DNA of 64,000 bases from DASQZK01 sp963771005 (GTDB lineage: Bacteria; Bacteroidota; Bacteroidia; Bacteroidales; GCA-2748055): NCBI GenBank assembly GCA_963771005.1, contig CAVYRO010000010.1, forward strand, positions 62,001 to 126,000, in the 5' to 3' direction. Of the stretch, positions 9,001-17,507 are shown piece after piece. Position 1 is the stretch's first letter. Each line of letters starts with the position of its first letter. Both the position numbers and the translations under genes were made by a program. The notes beneath the pieces are model-generated. The model was given only the letters and a program-made list of their open reading frames with translations. It was not told the origin of the DNA and searched no databases.

Positions 9001-11850
9001 TCATAAGGTTTGAACGGATTCTGAGAACCATTTGATGAGAAGGTGTTTAATGGTTTCGACTTTTACCGGTTTGGTCACTAAATCGTTCATGCCTGCCGAA
9101 AAGGCTTCTTCCTTATACTCCTTCGAGTCGTTTCCGGTCATGGCAATGATGGTAACATTGTTACCCGAGGCCCGGATCTCCTGCGTTGCCGCAACTCCGT
9201 CTTTAACAGGCATAAGCAGGTCCATGAGGATGAGATCATACTTTTTCCTGCTAACCATTGCAGTCACTTCTTCACCGTCTTTCGCAATATCGATCTCATA
9301 ACCGAGATGTTTGAAAATCGTCTGGATTACTCGCTGATTTATGATATTATCATCGGCTGCCAGGACCTGGATGTTCGTCCGGATTTTATTTATGTAAGGA
9401 GTGACACTCTTCTCTTCTTCGATACCGGTGAAGATATCCTTGAAGATCCTGAATATTTCGTTATTGTCGTAAGGCTGGATAAGATAATAATCGATTCCCA
9501 GATTTCGTGCCCGCAGGTAATTTCCATGCTTATCGTTGGATGAGATCAGGATCACCGGGAATTCACCGGAAAGTCCGCTTTCCTTCAACTGCATAGCCAT
9601 TCCGAATCCGTCGAGCCCGGGCTTGTCCTTGATGATGATCATCTGGTACAAACTCCTTTTCTGTTCAATATGATAGATCACGCTGTCGATGGTATTTTCA
9701 TCATACGTCCGGATACTATAATTGATCCCGAAATTATCCAGGATATGATGGATTTTATCCGTTTTATCCTTCTTCCGGATTATAACGAGCGCCGTGATCT
9801 GCTGGTAATGATTTATGGAAGAATAATCATAATTTTTCCGGATCCTTTCGTCGGAATGCATCTCTACAGTGAAACAGAATCTTGCACCGGGATATCGGGC
9901 ACTGGAGGAGATGGATGAAGGACTTTCAATCCAGATCTCACCGTTCATCATTTCCACAAGCTGTTTGGAGATCGAGGTACCGAGGCCTGTTCCGCCATAT
10001 TTTCTCGACGTCGACTCCTGTCCCTGTTCAAAGGTGCCGAAAATTTTCCCAATGTCTTCCTTCTTAATCCCAATGCCGGTATCCTCGACGTAAATCAGCA
10101 GGCTGAGGGCCGAATCATATTTTTCCATCAGTTCGACACTGATCTTTATGCTTCCTTCCTCGGTGAACTTAATCGCATTACTGAGGAGATTCGAAATGAC
10201 CTGCCTCAGACGGAAAGGGTCGCCAATGAGATGATCGGGCACCCCGTGTTTGATCGACGTTTTGATTTCAAGTCCTTTATTCTGAGCAAGGGTGCTGAAT
10301 AGTCCGGAAGCAATATTTATTTCCTCGCTTAAACTGAAAGGGATCTCCTCAAGCATCATTTTGCCTGCCTCGATCTTTGAGAAATCAAGGATATCATTGA
10401 TAATATTCATAAGGAGTTCCGATGACTTCCGGATAACCTTCACATTCTCTTTCTCTTCTGCCGGAAGATCAGCTTTTGCCAGGCTCTCAGTCATACCGAG
10501 GATCCCATTCATAGGTGTTCGGATCTCATGACTCATTCTCGCAAGGAAATCGGATTTTGCCTGATTGGCTGCGGCCTCCTGCTTCCTCGATTTTTCAAGG
10601 GGTGAGACATCGATTAGGGCCGAAATGGTTATCTCTACGCCTGCGATATGAGTTACGACATCACGACGGTAGATCGCTACTTCGTTCCCGTCTTTTACAT
10701 AATGAATGTAATGGTTGAAATCGGATGGGGAAGTAAGAAGGTCTTTCAGCTGATAGGTATTGGAGATTAGTAACTGATCTTCAAAATGTTTCCCAACCAG
10801 ATCATCGTTCCGGTCGAGGAAAAGCATCTTCTGTGCAACACGGTTGATATTGAGTATGATCCCCTCTTTGTCCAGGATCATAATCCCCACGGGGAACTGT
10901 TCCGTGATCATACGGATTTCAATAAGCTCCTGCTTTAATGCGGTTTCTTTCCTCCGTGATTTGTAGACCACAAATACCAGGAAGCCGATCAATCCCAAAA
11001 CGATAAGGAAGCTCCCGATACCCAGGATGAGGTTTCTGCCTACAAAGATGCTAAGCAGGTGTCCCGAATTCATTGTAAAGACGATCCCGAGATCGTGTCG
11101 GATAATGCTGAGCGGGTAGTAAGCCGAAATGATTTCATATTCCTGACCATCTCTGGTAAGATTATGCTGCATCAGGCCTTCACGCTCCGTCGCCAGGCTA
11201 TCGGCAAGGATGTCAAGTCCTGAGATTTGAACGGTGTCCTTATTATTTGAAAAAACGATTTCGCCGTCAGTGTTTACAAGCCATTGCCATTGAATATCCT
11301 CAACCCTGTACAGGCTGAAAATGTAGGCGAGATACTTTTGAAAATTTATTTCAATAACAATATTGCCCACGATCTCATTCTTGTCAAAATAGGGGAAGTA
11401 ACTGAGATAGTCACCGTTCTTTTCCTTTGTGACTTCCCGCTGTTCAAGTTCATTGTTTTTTTGGCGGGTGAAAGTATCCACAACGAAATCATCATAATCA
11501 TTGATATAGATGCCGAGGTAACGGTTTTTATTATCATAGACGGAAATATTCGTGATCAGGTCGCGGTATTTGGCATACATGCTTTCGAGATCCCTCGTTA
11601 TGGGATACATCACATCCCTGTTTTGGAAGATCTCATGTATTTGCCCCATGTATTTAAAAATGATCCGGTTGAGGTCACTTTCATAGTTTGAGACGGTTCT
11701 TTCCACATGATTTCCGCAGAGTTGCGTCTGGCGTAAAAGTATGTTTCTCTGGAAATCCAGCTGTGACCTTCTGATCTGACTGAAGAAATACATATTCAGA
11801 CCCACGACCACGGCCAGAACGATGATGACAATTGTGTAAATACGTTTCAT
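9001..11850 (-). CDS. Hybrid sensor histidine kinase with one degenerate and one intact receiver
   Basis: Membrane hybrid kinase of 949 residues. Order: a membrane segment near the N-terminus, a large extracytoplasmic sensor of about 240 residues, a second membrane segment, a PAS-like domain, HisKA with the acceptor in RMSHEIRTPMNG (about residue 440), HATPase_c (DTGIGI, GGTGLGTSISK), then two receiver-like domains. The last receiver is canonical (AADDN, LILMDLLMP, TKP). The first lacks the acidic pair and has isoleucine where the phospho-aspartate should be, so it is probably a pseudoreceiver. An in-frame TTG lies 15 bp upstream, but ATG at 11850 is the more natural start. No DNA-binding output domain is present, and a partner regulator is not adjacent. 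Confidence 0.88.
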   Translation of the reverse strand: MKRIYTIVIIVLAVVVGLNMYFFSQIRRSQLDFQRNILLRQTQLCGNHVERTVSNYESDLNRIIFKYMGQIHEIFQNRDVMYPITRDLESMYAKYRDLITNISVYDNKNRYLGIYINDYDDFVVDTFTRQKNNELEQREVTKEKNGDYLSYFPYFDKNEIVGNIVIEINFQKYLAYIFSLYRVEDIQWQWLVNTDGEIVFSNNKDTVQISGLDILADSLATEREGLMQHNLTRDGQEYEIISAYYPLSIIRHDLGIVFTMNSGHLLSIFVGRNLILGIGSFLIVLGLIGFLVFVVYKSRRKETALKQELIEIRMITEQFPVGIMILDKEGIILNINRVAQKMLFLDRNDDLVGKHFEDQLLISNTYQLKDLLTSPSDFNHYIHYVKDGNEVAIYRRDVVTHIAGVEITISALIDVSPLEKSRKQEAAANQAKSDFLARMSHEIRTPMNGILGMTESLAKADLPAEEKENVKVIRKSSELLMNIINDILDFSKIEAGKMMLEEIPFSLSEEINIASGLFSTLAQNKGLEIKTSIKHGVPDHLIGDPFRLRQVISNLLSNAIKFTEEGSIKISVELMEKYDSALSLLIYVEDTGIGIKKEDIGKIFGTFEQGQESTSRKYGGTGLGTSISKQLVEMMNGEIWIESPSSISSSARYPGARFCFTVEMHSDERIRKNYDYSSINHYQQITALVIIRKKDKTDKIHHILDNFGINYSIRTYDENTIDSVIYHIEQKRSLYQMIIIKDKPGLDGFGMAMQLKESGLSGEFPVILISSNDKHGNYLRARNLGIDYYLIQPYDNNEIFRIFKDIFTGIEEEKSVTPYINKIRTNIQVLAADDNIINQRVIQTIFKHLGYEIDIAKDGEEVTAMVSRKKYDLILMDLLMPVKDGVAATQEIRASGNNVTIIAMTGNDSKEYKEEAFSAGMNDLVTKPVKVETIKHLLIKWFSESVQTL

Positions 11851-11946
11851 CAGGCTGAGGGACAAATTATTTTTTTCCCCATGTTATATAAATTGGTTTT
11901 TGTTATCAAAATGGATACGGGTAAATGTTTCAAAATGTTCCTGTTC

Positions 11947-12873
11947 TCACCTGTATTTTCCCCCTTCATCCTCAAGAATATTAACATAGCTAAGGTATCT
12001 GGATCCGCTGATCATTCCTTCCTGGACAGCTTTAATCACCTCGCATCCCGGTTCATGGGTATGCGTGCAGTTATGAAACCGGCATTTTGTGGATGCCCTG
12101 AAAATTTCCGGGAAATAATGAAAAAGTTCGTCTTTTCCGAAATCAATAAGGCCGAATCCCTTGATTCCAGGCGTGTCAATGACGTACCCCCCAAAAGAGA
12201 ATTCATGCATTTCAGAAAAAGTTGTGGTATGCCTGCCCGATTGATGCGCTCCCGATATCTCCGCCGTCTTCAGATCTAATCCGGGATCGAGAACATTGAT
12301 CAGGGTTGATTTACCGACTCCTGAATTACCGGATATCACGTTAATTTTGCCCGCCATTTTTTCCTTCAGCATAGTGATGTTCACTCGCTTTTTTGCCGAG
12401 ATATCATAACAGGGATACCCAATGTCTTCATATATCTTCCGGAACCAGCCGAGTTCTGAAAGCATGGCCTCGTCATACAGATCGGTTTTATTGAAAAGAA
12501 GTATGACCGGAATGCTATAGGCTTCGGCTGTGACGAGAAAGCGATCGATGAATTCGGGGAAGGTCCGCGGAGAGGTAAGCGTTACCATAAGCCACGCCTG
12601 GTCGACGTTTGCAGCAATGAGCTGATATTCCTTTGAGAGATTCGGGGACCTCCGGATGATGTAGTTTTTCCTTGGGCTAATTTGGGTGATCAAACCTGTG
12701 TCCTCATTTTTCAGCAATTTGTACTGAACCCTGTCACCTACGGCTACCGGGTTGGTAGCCCGGATCCCCTTTATCCGGTAAATTCCTTTAATTTTACAAT
12801 TGACAACAGAATTATCATCACTCCTGACTGTAAACCAGCTGCCCGTAGATTTTATGACGATTCCGTTTTTCAA
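11947..12873 (-). CDS. rsgA: Ribosome small-subunit GTPase RsgA
   Basis: Circularly permuted GTPase that acts in late maturation of the 30S ribosomal subunit. The 308-residue protein shows an N-terminal OB-fold domain, then G4 NKTD before G1 GNSGVGKST and G3 DTPGIKGFG, which is the permuted order that defines the family. A C-terminal zinc module follows with ligands in CRFHNCTHTHEPGC. The start codon is TTG at 12873, preceded at a sensible distance by GAGGAC. No in-frame ATG gives a full OB domain, so TTG is kept. It lies about 100 bp upstream of the hybrid kinase on the same strand. Confidence 0.95.
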   Translation of the reverse strand: MKNGIVIKSTGSWFTVRSDDNSVVNCKIKGIYRIKGIRATNPVAVGDRVQYKLLKNEDTGLITQISPRKNYIIRRSPNLSKEYQLIAANVDQAWLMVTLTSPRTFPEFIDRFLVTAEAYSIPVILLFNKTDLYDEAMLSELGWFRKIYEDIGYPCYDISAKKRVNITMLKEKMAGKINVISGNSGVGKSTLINVLDPGLDLKTAEISGAHQSGRHTTTFSEMHEFSFGGYVIDTPGIKGFGLIDFGKDELFHYFPEIFRASTKCRFHNCTHTHEPGCEVIKAVQEGMISGSRYLSYVNILEDEGGKYR

Positions 12874-13037
12874 ATAGTCCTCGAATTATCCTCTGCCGGT
12901 AAATATAAATAAAAATATGCAACAGGATGAGGGTCTTCATTTTGATCAGCGGTCGAAGTGCACGGATATCTTTATCCAGGGCCTTTTGAGCAGCTATTAA
13001 GATAAATACTAAATAAGTTATACCTCACGCTCCGGGA

Positions 13038-14621
13038 TCAGTTTTTATCAAGCCCCAGGCTGTCCCTGATAACTCTCGTCCAAATCCTGTAACCGTCATC
13101 ATTCATATGGATCCCGTCACTAACGAAGATCTCCTCTTTCAGTTTACCGTTGTCATCGAACATCGGATCGGATACATTGACGTAGGTCACTGAAGGATAT
13201 TCATCTGCCAGGTCTTTCAGCGCCTTTTGTGCCGCCTGGTATTTTTGCCAGTAATTCATACGGTTTATTGATGGCTTGGGAGAGAGAATGAAGATACGCG
13301 TATCCGGCCTGTTCTCAAGGACACGGTTTATGAATTTATCCACGTTGTTCCGGATCTTTTCAGCAGGAAATCCCCGGGGAATATCATTGTCACCCTCATA
13401 ATACACAATGGTGGCCGGATGATAGGGAAGAACGATCTTATCCATGTACATCAGCGCTTCTTCGGATGTTGATCCGCCAAATCCCCGGTGAATGATCTTT
13501 AACTCCGGGAAATCCTTTTTGAGGGTATTCCATTTTCGGATACTTGAACTGCCGATGAATAGAACGGCATCGGCCGGAGGGGAGGACACCCGGTCGTTCA
13601 TCACGAAGTTCCTTATTTCTGTGTCGAACGGTTTTTGCCGGGTCCTGACATAAAGCCTTGGCGAAATATAAAGATCATGAAAGCCGGCTGGCCCGTTATT
13701 AATCCATACTGTGACCGTGTCTTTTTCGAAGTCCAGGTCCTTATTGGTAAACCTGAGGGTATCGGGTTTCCATTTCTGATCGGTGGATGCGGCAGTTTCC
13801 AGTACCTGTTTTCCGTTTCTGTTGACGCGGATCCTGTCGCCTTTTTCCGCCCCGAAAACCAGAAGATCCGCTTTTTCCTCATCGGTAATGGTAAGAGCCG
13901 AACTACCGCTTTGAGGAGAACTTTCATTTTCAGTGAAGATAACCTGATACATTGCAAAGGAATTCAGGTAACTATGTCCGAGATTATACCAGATAACCTG
14001 ATTCTTGTTCTTCGTGGATTTATCATCCGAATCATCGGCATATACCTGTAATGCCATACCTGCAGAAAGCACCGGATCTATTCCGATACAATGCGGATCA
14101 ACAAGAAATTCCCATGTGGTATGATTGTTTTTCCGGGTGAATGCTGATTTTATCACGGGCCGGATCTCAAGAAGCGGTGGGGTTTCCCTGAAATCATTGA
14201 TATTGACGAAAGGTTCACCTCTATTGGTTTTTGCAGGAACAAAGCTTAGTTGAAGAATATCGGCTGAACCGCGGGAAGGAGCAAGAAAAATTTCGACTGC
14301 ATCCGCATTCCATGGCATTGCCGTGTCGGTCACTGCCTTGTCATCGAGAATATCAAGAGAGATGAGCAACCCCTCATCATTCCAGGCTGTTCGCAACCAT
14401 GCCGAGAGATCTTCAGGCTCCGGATATTGTCCGGTTGCATTGGCATAAAGCCGGTATGGTTCTATGCTTTCCCATTCCGAAAGATCACCATCGCATTTGA
14501 AATCCTGCATATGGGTAATGGATATGCGGTACTGGTCGGGGGTTCCGGTTCCTTTACAGGATATAAGTAATATGAGGGAGAGAATGATGGCTGCAATCTT
14601 CGGGGCGAGAAAATTTTTCAT
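13038..14621 (-). CDS. CBM9-like plus SGNH/GDSL hydrolase lipoprotein
   Basis: Surface or periplasmic lipoprotein of 527 residues. The lipobox LLISC puts the lipid-modified cysteine at residue 22. Residues about 40-230 resemble a family 9 carbohydrate-binding module (CDGDLSEWE, then AWLRTAWNDEGLLI). The C-terminal 175 residues are an SGNH hydrolase: block I FIGSSSIRKW with the nucleophile probably Ser359, block III EGDND with Asn412, and block V SDGIHMN with Asp502 and His505. A combined role in deacetylating or de-esterifying a polysaccharide is inference. It stands alone, with about 160 bp downstream to rsgA and about 200 bp upstream. Confidence 0.85.
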   Translation of the reverse strand: MKNFLAPKIAAIILSLILLISCKGTGTPDQYRISITHMQDFKCDGDLSEWESIEPYRLYANATGQYPEPEDLSAWLRTAWNDEGLLISLDILDDKAVTDTAMPWNADAVEIFLAPSRGSADILQLSFVPAKTNRGEPFVNINDFRETPPLLEIRPVIKSAFTRKNNHTTWEFLVDPHCIGIDPVLSAGMALQVYADDSDDKSTKNKNQVIWYNLGHSYLNSFAMYQVIFTENESSPQSGSSALTITDEEKADLLVFGAEKGDRIRVNRNGKQVLETAASTDQKWKPDTLRFTNKDLDFEKDTVTVWINNGPAGFHDLYISPRLYVRTRQKPFDTEIRNFVMNDRVSSPPADAVLFIGSSSIRKWNTLKKDFPELKIIHRGFGGSTSEEALMYMDKIVLPYHPATIVYYEGDNDIPRGFPAEKIRNNVDKFINRVLENRPDTRIFILSPKPSINRMNYWQKYQAAQKALKDLADEYPSVTYVNVSDPMFDDNGKLKEEIFVSDGIHMNDDGYRIWTRVIRDSLGLDKN

Positions 14622-14821
14622 ATCTGGGTTTATTTAATTTCAGTTCCCGGTCACACCCTGACAGCTTAAAACCGGAGGTATGCAGTCCTGAACTTTTCAA
14701 ATTTAACGATTATGTTCAAGGAATTCCTGTGAATGATGGATTTTTCCCCTGAGACTCATTTCATTTTCCAGGAGAAAGATCGTACCGGATGTTACGGGTC
14801 TCAGGCAGGCTTCTGCCGGTT

Positions 14822-15406
14822 TTAGAATTTTCCGAACCGAAGGCTGAGTGTTCCGCCCGGACGCGAGAAATCGGGATTTGAGGTTCCCGGGATATCCACC
14901 CCCGTTGCAATAGGATAGCAGACGCCGATCCCCAGCTTAAAAAAGTGGGTAAAATTGAATTCCGCCTCCAGTTGTGGAAGGATGATAAATATATTGTCCT
15001 TCATATAGGTTACATCCTGCCGGTCATTAAGCTGTATTTCACCCCATCCGGCGCTGACATAAAAAGCGGGATGAATGGCCCTGGAGGCATGGTGAGTGTA
15101 ACCGACCATGAACCCGCCGAACCCATACTGAAGATTCAGATCATTGTATTCAGGCAGTTTCGGGGGTTGGAGATGGTTGGTAGATCCATACCCGAATCCA
15201 CCGAGGACAATGTCATTCACGATCACTCCGCCACCGCCTCCCATAAGATGGACAAACTGACCGTCCACCGCGGAGAAGATCATAAATGGTCCGCCCATGC
15301 CCGAGATCTTTACCTGCGACGGGAAGATGGTCTGAAAGTCATCATCCTGTGCATACATTCCGGCGAAGACTATCGCCATCAAAAAAAGAAACAGTAATTT
15401 TTTCAT
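14822..15406 (-). CDS. Small exported, probably outer-membrane, protein
   Basis: A 194-residue protein with a clear signal peptide (MKKLLFLFLM..., cleavage likely after MYAQ at about residue 20). The mature part is glycine-rich with alternating hydrophobic strands, including a glycine run near residues 57-60 and a terminal aromatic (SLRFGKF-stop), a pattern typical of small beta-barrels. I do not recognise a named family and cannot assign a substrate. The flanking intergenic stretches (about 200 bp upstream, 170 bp downstream) hold no further genes. Confidence 0.68.
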   Translation of the reverse strand: MKKLLFLFLMAIVFAGMYAQDDDFQTIFPSQVKISGMGGPFMIFSAVDGQFVHLMGGGGGVIVNDIVLGGFGYGSTNHLQPPKLPEYNDLNLQYGFGGFMVGYTHHASRAIHPAFYVSAGWGEIQLNDRQDVTYMKDNIFIILPQLEAEFNFTHFFKLGIGVCYPIATGVDIPGTSNPDFSRPGGTLSLRFGKF

Positions 15407-15576
15407 GATCCATGGATTTTATTCTGTTGAGAAAACTTACTATGAATCAAAAATTGACGGCATACAGTCAAATAGTGACAGGTTTTTCAGGAAGATCAAA
15501 GTTAGATCAAACGATGATCATTATCAAGAGATCGCTGAAAATAAGGATAATACAAATATGAAATTCGCAAAAAGTT

Positions 15577-15957
15577 TTAATGATGAAAGAATTCCTCAAG
15601 TGCGCCAAAGTAATATTGGTCCCATCCCTCTCTCATATCCTCGAAAGCGTCGTCAGGAATGTTGATATGGTTCAGTTCAATATTTGTAAACAGCTTGTCT
15701 TCCCTCAATTTTAAAGTTACGATCGATTTTTCTTCCTGTTCACCGAAATACCATTCCTGTACTATTTTTTCATTTGGAACGAATTCGATATTCATCCCGC
15801 TGATGTCACCGTCAAACAATGAAAATTCGGTTCCGGCTTTTTCTTCCATCATCACCTTGGCCCCGGTCCACAGTGCAATGGCAAAGGGTTTTACAAGTGC
15901 GTTATACACTTCTTCCGGCGTAGCCCTTAATTTATAATATTTATGAAAAGTTTTCAT
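15577..15957 (-). CDS. SRPBCC/AHSA1-type START-like domain protein
   Basis: A 126-residue single-domain protein of the SRPBCC superfamily, AHSA1-like branch. Diagnostic features are the opening beta-strand with ATPEEVYNAL, GAKVMMEEKAGTEFSLFDG, then WYFGEQEEKSIVTLKL and a C-terminal helix with the WDQYYFGALEEF ending typical of this branch. Members form a hydrophobic ligand pocket, and the ligand is usually unknown. No signal peptide, so it is cytoplasmic. It lies 58 bp upstream of the 3' end of the MFS gene region, on the same strand, and may be transcribed with it. Confidence 0.85.
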   Translation of the reverse strand: MKTFHKYYKLRATPEEVYNALVKPFAIALWTGAKVMMEEKAGTEFSLFDGDISGMNIEFVPNEKIVQEWYFGEQEEKSIVTLKLREDKLFTNIELNHINIPDDAFEDMREGWDQYYFGALEEFFHH

Positions 15958-16015
15958 GGATGCGGGATGTTTTGCGTAAAACTACTAAAAATAGTTATCT
16001 TTTTCCAGAGGATGA

Positions 16016-17368
16016 TCAGACCTGGTTCCCGGGGGCATTTTCCCCGTTAGATTTTGAATCGTTCACATTGTTAGCCCTGAAAGAGAGGATGAACAGGATG
16101 AGGGTTATCACACCCAGAATGATGGCCGAAAAATTGTAACTATCGGTGATGCGTTTGGAAAGGCTGAAGATAAAAGGTCCGAGGGCACTACCGACTACCG
16201 CCCAGCTCATCGCGAATCCGGAGATCTGCCCCAGGTGCTTCACGCCGAAAAACCGGGGCCAGGTGATCGCCATCAGGATCCCGAACATGCCATTGGCTAT
16301 GCCCGTGCCTGCAATGATAAGGGGGATCCCTGCAGGGGAACCGAGAACAACCGTCCCTGTAATTGCAAGGCCAAGGCCGAGGAGATCCAGGGTCAGGAAA
16401 TATTTCAGGCGCATGAAATCACTGGCCCAGCTGCTTACGAAGGTGACAGGGACCGCAACAAATGCCATAGGAAGAAAAAGAGATACAGCCTTTGCATTAT
16501 CAAAGCCATATTGGGCAAAAATGGATTCCACATGAAAGGTGTACGCCGTAATATAAAGGGCATTCATGGCAAGTGCCAGGTTGAAGATCCAGAAAGAGTA
16601 AGTTTTGACAGCCTCGGAAAGAGTGTAATCACGGTCAGGGGTAGATTTAAATTTCTTATGGCTAAGGATCTTTTTCCTGCCATCGGGAATGAGCCCCGCA
16701 TCTTCAGGATTATCCCTGAACACGAAAAAGGCGAATATCACAAAACCGGCTCCGCAGATCAGCGCCAGGTACAACCATGCCCCCCTCCATCCGGAGAAAT
16801 CGATCATTCGCTGAATGATCCTTGGGGAGTATGAAAAGCCGAATGCGGTAAATACCCCCAGGAAAGAATTGGCAAAACCCCTGTGACTGTCAAACCATTT
16901 CATTACCATGTTACGCGAAGTCATCGTCAATACACCCTGACCGAAAAAGCGGATTCCGAAAAACCCTCCCGCCACAAGAATGAATATTACGGTGCTGATG
17001 TTTAAATTTGGGAAAATACGCAGAAGAAAGGCGGCAATACTATCAATTTTGGTCAGATAGACGAGCATCACGCCCAGAAAAAATCCCGCAAAAATGGCGA
17101 TGATCCTGGCCCCCATCCGGTCATATAGTTTCCCTGCATGTGTGATAATGAATCCGCTGGCCGCAGTGCCGAGGAGATACGCGGTACTAAGACTGACCCT
17201 GCTCATGGAAAGATCCCTGATCAGGTGATCGGTGAAAACGGAGACTCCCATGGTCTGACCGGGAATACTCATGATGATGCCGACAATGCCGGCAAACAGG
17301 ATGATCCACCCATAGAAAACCGGCGAACGCCGTGGGTTAAAAGGAATATTGACAGGTATTTTTATCAT
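16016..17368 (-). CDS. MFS transporter (OFA/monocarboxylate-like)
   Basis: Twelve-helix major facilitator protein of 450 residues. It starts SPVFYGWIILFAGIVGI, the usual entry to helix 1 in the oxalate/formate antiporter and monocarboxylate-like group, and contains the loop 2-3 motif GKLYDRMGAR near residue 80. The charged central loop lies near residues 205-225. Substrate cannot be read from sequence, and small organic anions are the family-based guess. An in-frame TTG sits 48 bp further upstream, but ATG at 17368 matches family length better. It is divergent from the DUF3160 gene, leaving a 139-bp region for both promoters. Confidence 0.85.
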   Translation of the reverse strand: MIKIPVNIPFNPRRSPVFYGWIILFAGIVGIIMSIPGQTMGVSVFTDHLIRDLSMSRVSLSTAYLLGTAASGFIITHAGKLYDRMGARIIAIFAGFFLGVMLVYLTKIDSIAAFLLRIFPNLNISTVIFILVAGGFFGIRFFGQGVLTMTSRNMVMKWFDSHRGFANSFLGVFTAFGFSYSPRIIQRMIDFSGWRGAWLYLALICGAGFVIFAFFVFRDNPEDAGLIPDGRKKILSHKKFKSTPDRDYTLSEAVKTYSFWIFNLALAMNALYITAYTFHVESIFAQYGFDNAKAVSLFLPMAFVAVPVTFVSSWASDFMRLKYFLTLDLLGLGLAITGTVVLGSPAGIPLIIAGTGIANGMFGILMAITWPRFFGVKHLGQISGFAMSWAVVGSALGPFIFSLSKRITDSYNFSAIILGVITLILFILSFRANNVNDSKSNGENAPGNQV

Positions 17369-17507
17369 ACAGAATGCAAAGGAACATAAGAATTTCTGAT
17401 TAGCTGAATGACGCAACCATTTCTTTTATTAATCCATCATAAAAAGAGTTGAAAGATTGAAAATCAATCCTTAATGACCTAACTTGCGTATACCTAAAAC
17501 ACCGGCC

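Noticed and set aside
14945..15397. 150-codon open frame opposite the small outer-membrane protein
   Set aside because: Antisense to a gene with a clear signal peptide; no start or composition signal of its own.
16235..16834. 199-codon open frame on the plus strand
   Set aside because: It lies wholly antisense to the MFS transporter gene and has the charged composition of a reverse-frame shadow of membrane helices.
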